Position numbers and translations under genes: made by a program
The notes under the pieces: generated by a model
Told to the model about the DNA's origin: nothing
The model's database searches: none
What the model saw: the letters and a program-made list of their open reading frames with translations, nothing else
In this document: positions 3,110 to 5,363 of the stretch, in pieces
How positions within the stretch are numbered: position 1 is the first letter of the stretch
Layout of the letters: the number at the start of each line of letters is the position of its first letter
Assembly (NCBI GenBank): GCA_937894775.1
Contig: CALAXC010000354.1
Coordinates: 1-5,363, forward strand
Direction of reading: 5' to 3'
Source: an uncultured Clostridia bacterium
GTDB lineage: Bacteria; Bacillota; Clostridia; Oscillospirales; CAG-272
DNA length: 5,363 nucleotides

Positions 3110-5363
3110 TTATTTTTGATAGAATTTTTCTTCGAGCTGATCCGTGTTCTGCGAGTTATCTACGATTACGTGAAGATATCCAAGGATATTTTCCGTGATA
3201 AGATTCCACGCTTCGCTGGGGTCGCCGTCAAATAATACAAGCTCGGGATAGACGTAATCGTGCGCTCCCTTGACCTTATCAAGAAGCCGATGCTTTTCTT
3301 CATACAAGAGACTTGTAAAAAGCAGATGCCTGAATTTTGACACGGCATTATCTTCCTTTTTATCAAGCTCCTTCAGAAGCATCAGGAGTATATGCTCGTT
3401 TGCAATATTTTTACTTACGTCAGAAAGACAGCTCGTGAATATTTCTTGCGCCTTTTCCGTATAGACAGCTTTGTCTGCGCCCTCGGCTTTCTGCGCTTTC
3501 AGCGTTTGGATTCGGATGTCTCTTTCTGCTTTCGAAACAATTTTTATAATATTTTGCTTCTTGTGCGTATCGTTTGCACCGCTGTCCTTGGCATCAAGCT
3601 CGAACAGCTCCGTCAGCGGAACGTTCCTCGTTTTCTTCACCTGACTCTTATATCCCTCGACGACATTGTAGAGGAAGGACATCGGAGTATCGAGCCTGAC
3701 AGCGCCATCTGTTTCGGGAGCTTCGCCTTGGGTAATATAGCGGAAGAATTCGGGAAGCTTACCGTCGTTATGCTTTTTATAAGCATCTCTCGGCTTTTTG
3801 AGAATGCGAAGCACCTTGTCTGCATTCACCGCATACATTCTCTTTGCTTTGTCGATCTCCATTCCCGAAAGAACTGCGAGCTTGCACGCGTCAAGGTAGA
3901 GCCATTTGACCTCGTCCATACTTCTGCCGTAGGCAATCTCGTTCCAATAAAGACTGTTCAAGAACTGCGAGAGGTTGACGATCTCTCCGATGAGATTGTT
4001 GGAGATTACAGTGTCAAGCTTCGCAAGTCCGCGGGGAGAATTCTCGTAGTCAGTCTTTCCTGTGGTTTCGACCTTGCACACGGGAACACCGTAATGATAG
4101 TATTCCTCGTTGGCAGAATCGCAGAGGAGCTTGTTCGGTGTAACGAGCATAGTATCCGAATCGTAATCGCATCCGTTGAGCCTTTGCTGAATATTATTTT
4201 CGATGGCGTTGACGCAAACGATAGCAGAGGTAAGGTTGAAGTACTCGTCTATTTCATCGTAGCCTTGGTTCTGAACGATATAAAGATTGCCCATCGTAAT
4301 GTGCGGGCTTCTCGCACAGAGCAACCACTCGCCGTCCGCAAACCTTCGGGTATATGCTTCGTTTTCTCCGAACAGAAGCGACTTTTTAGGCTCATAGTCC
4401 TTGTGTACCGTCGCATACAAAAATTCGTACGGGTTGCCGAATAGAGTCTGATAGTTTCCCTCAACTAATATCCTGCCTTTTTTCATGCGTTCCTTGAAGC
4501 TTCGGCACAGCTCGGCACGGTAGGTCTTATACAAATCCGTGTGCTGAAATTCGTCCGTCCGCGCCATCATATCAATAATAACGCGGTGGCGGTAATTTTC
4601 CACAGCTATTGGAGCGATACCGCCTGTGATGCGGTCGTAGCTTGCGGTCTTTGCATAGTAACGCAAGAACATGGGATCGGACTGTATCTTGCCAAGATAA
4701 TCGAGCGTGGGAGCAACAAACCTTGCAATCTGTTCGGGTGCCGCATTGAGCGTATTGATAAGCTGATAGTTGGTGTACGCCATTTTTCCGAACATGTGCA
4801 GCGGCTTCTTATCGGTCTTTACCACACCGAAGGCGGACGTGGTCTTTCCTTCATAAAGCTTATCGAGCCACAGCTCAAAGGCATCTCCGAGCTTCATATC
4901 CTTCGGCATAAACTTAAGGTATTTGAGACTGCTCTCGGTGATGACGAGCTTGATATCCTCGACCTTTCGCGCCGTGGTGTATCCTGCAAGCTGTCCGACG
5001 GTTGTAATGCCGTTATCCTTGAACCATTTTTGCAGATTCGTGTTGAACGCACAGGTCTTGAAGAAGCGGTTACGAAGGAGCATCATGCCTTTGTCGGCGT
5101 ATCCCGCATTTTCAAACTCGCTCGCGTCAAGAAGCGCTTCGCCATCCCATATCACGTTCTCGATTTCGGTTTCTTCTTCATCTGCTCTAAGACCGATTTC
5201 CGCATCTTCCTTTACGCACACGGCGGTGGTTTTGAACTTGCTCACCTTATCGCGGATGATGAGAATCGCTTTTTTCGGAAGCCTGATCGTGCTTTCAATA
5301 CTGCTGAGAGTCAAGGCAATATACGCCTGCCACGATGCCTGATCCGACACTTTCTCTGCGGAA
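3110..5363 (-). CDS. Two-barrel RNA polymerase-like protein (RdRP/YonO-type), 5' partial
   Basis: Probable single-chain nucleic-acid polymerase of the double-psi beta-barrel class (DNA-dependent RNAP beta', eukaryotic RdRP such as QDE-1, phage YonO). Residues are numbered from the GTG at 5350. A basic stretch around residues 88-108 (MLLRNRFFKTCAFNT) could be the first-barrel lysine region. Residues 292-312 (LVEGNYQTLFGNP) and 342-360 (LLCARSPHITMGNLYIV) resemble RdRP segments preceding the active site; the second recalls the RNPCLHPGD-type motif. Residues 392-399 (NGCDYDSD) place three aspartates (395, 397, 399) as in the metal-binding D-x-D-G-D motif, with Ser replacing the usual Gly. The last 250 residues are charged, helical-looking and unrecognised. 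The frame stays open to the window edge and the GTG at 5350 has no good ribosome site, so the true start probably lies outside. The gene ends 20 bases before a terminator. No signal peptide or membrane segment is visible. The family call rests on motif reading; which nucleic acid it copies cannot be told. Confidence 0.7.
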   Translation of the reverse strand, partial: SAEKVSDQASWQAYIALTLSSIESTIRLPKKAILIIRDKVSKFKTTAVCVKEDAEIGLRADEEETEIENVIWDGEALLDASEFENAGYADKGMMLLRNRFFKTCAFNTNLQKWFKDNGITTVGQLAGYTTARKVEDIKLVITESSLKYLKFMPKDMKLGDAFELWLDKLYEGKTTSAFGVVKTDKKPLHMFGKMAYTNYQLINTLNAAPEQIARFVAPTLDYLGKIQSDPMFLRYYAKTASYDRITGGIAPIAVENYRHRVIIDMMARTDEFQHTDLYKTYRAELCRSFKERMKKGRILVEGNYQTLFGNPYEFLYATVHKDYEPKKSLLFGENEAYTRRFADGEWLLCARSPHITMGNLYIVQNQGYDEIDEYFNLTSAIVCVNAIENNIQQRLNGCDYDSDTMLVTPNKLLCDSANEEYYHYGVPVCKVETTGKTDYENSPRGLAKLDTVISNNLIGEIVNLSQFLNSLYWNEIAYGRSMDEVKWLYLDACKLAVLSGMEIDKAKRMYAVNADKVLRILKKPRDAYKKHNDGKLPEFFRYITQGEAPETDGAVRLDTPMSFLYNVVEGYKSQVKKTRNVPLTELFELDAKDSGANDTHKKQNIIKIVSKAERDIRIQTLKAQKAEGADKAVYTEKAQEIFTSCLSDVSKNIANEHILLMLLKELDKKEDNAVSKFRHLLFTSLLYEEKHRLLDKVKGAHDYVYPELVLFDGDPSEAWNLITENILGYLHVIVDNSQNTDQLEEKFYQK
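4154..4168 (-). other. Putative catalytic D-x-D-x-D metal-binding motif (DYDSD)
   Basis: These codons encode Asp-Tyr-Asp-Ser-Asp, residues 395-399 of the polymerase-like protein. In two-barrel RNA polymerases the three aspartates of D-x-D-G-D hold the catalytic magnesium. All three are kept here, and the motif follows a hydrophobic/polar segment and precedes MLVTPNKLL, which resembles the strand and loop after the motif in RdRPs. The glycine between the last two aspartates is serine. Confidence 0.6.

Noticed and set aside
3392..4444. A 350-codon plus-strand open frame opposite the polymerase-like gene
   Set aside because: It lies wholly antisense to a protein with clear family motifs, shows no recognisable domain, and no ribosome site was noted for it; its length follows from the codon use of the real gene.
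4469..4476. A second TATCCTGC on the plus strand as an alternative nic site (also at 4980-4987)
   Set aside because: Both copies lie inside the polymerase-like coding sequence, have no inverted repeat upstream and are far from the mobilization genes.
5348..5350. GTG at 5350 as the true start of the polymerase-like protein
   Set aside because: The frame continues to the window edge, no good ribosome site precedes the GTG, and the sequence begins without the look of an N-terminus, so the gene is treated as 5' partial.
1..5363. CRISPR arrays, tRNA or rRNA genes, complete insertion sequences
   Set aside because: No regularly spaced repeats, cloverleaf-like sequence, rRNA-like stretch or transposase-like protein was seen.

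Overview
This window looks like part of an integrative mobilizable or conjugative element of a Clostridia-type Bacillota, probably a gut Lachnospiraceae or Oscillospirales relative. The basis is a relaxase of the MobP3/MobL type common in that group, strong GGAGG-type ribosome binding sites before every gene with a visible start, intermediate base composition, and a small excisionase-like HTH protein of a kind common on such elements. The host assignment is inference from protein style; no rRNA or housekeeping gene is present.

All five genes lie on the minus strand, so transcription runs from high to low coordinates. First comes a long protein (3110-5363, open at the right edge, so its start is missing) that reads as a two-barrel RNA polymerase of the QDE-1/RdRP and YonO type. 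It carries an acidic D-x-D-x-D metal-binding motif, here DYDSD, with RdRP-like sequence before it. A strong Rho-independent terminator (3060-3091) follows. Next come a HTH_36-type DNA-binding protein (start probably TTG at 3035) and an overlapping 67-residue excisionase-like HTH protein (start at 2614).

The only sizeable gene-free stretch (2173-2410) holds a probable origin of transfer: a 6-bp-stem hairpin followed directly by TATCCTGC, which matches the IncP/MOBP nic core. It also holds repeated GAGAC motifs and short palindromes that could bind the relaxosome. Beyond it are a ribbon-helix-helix protein (1759-2172) and the relaxase (27-1766), which form a tight two-gene mobilization operon. 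The relaxase carries a C-terminal Sel1/TPR-like repeat domain, and its best-placed start codon may be the rare ATA.

Proposed working picture (inference): the RHH protein binds oriT and recruits the relaxase, which nicks the plus strand at 2379/2380. The strand then enters the recipient rightwards from 2380, with the HTH genes and the polymerase gene first and the mob genes last. The most unusual element is the polymerase-like protein sitting beside a DNA-transfer module.
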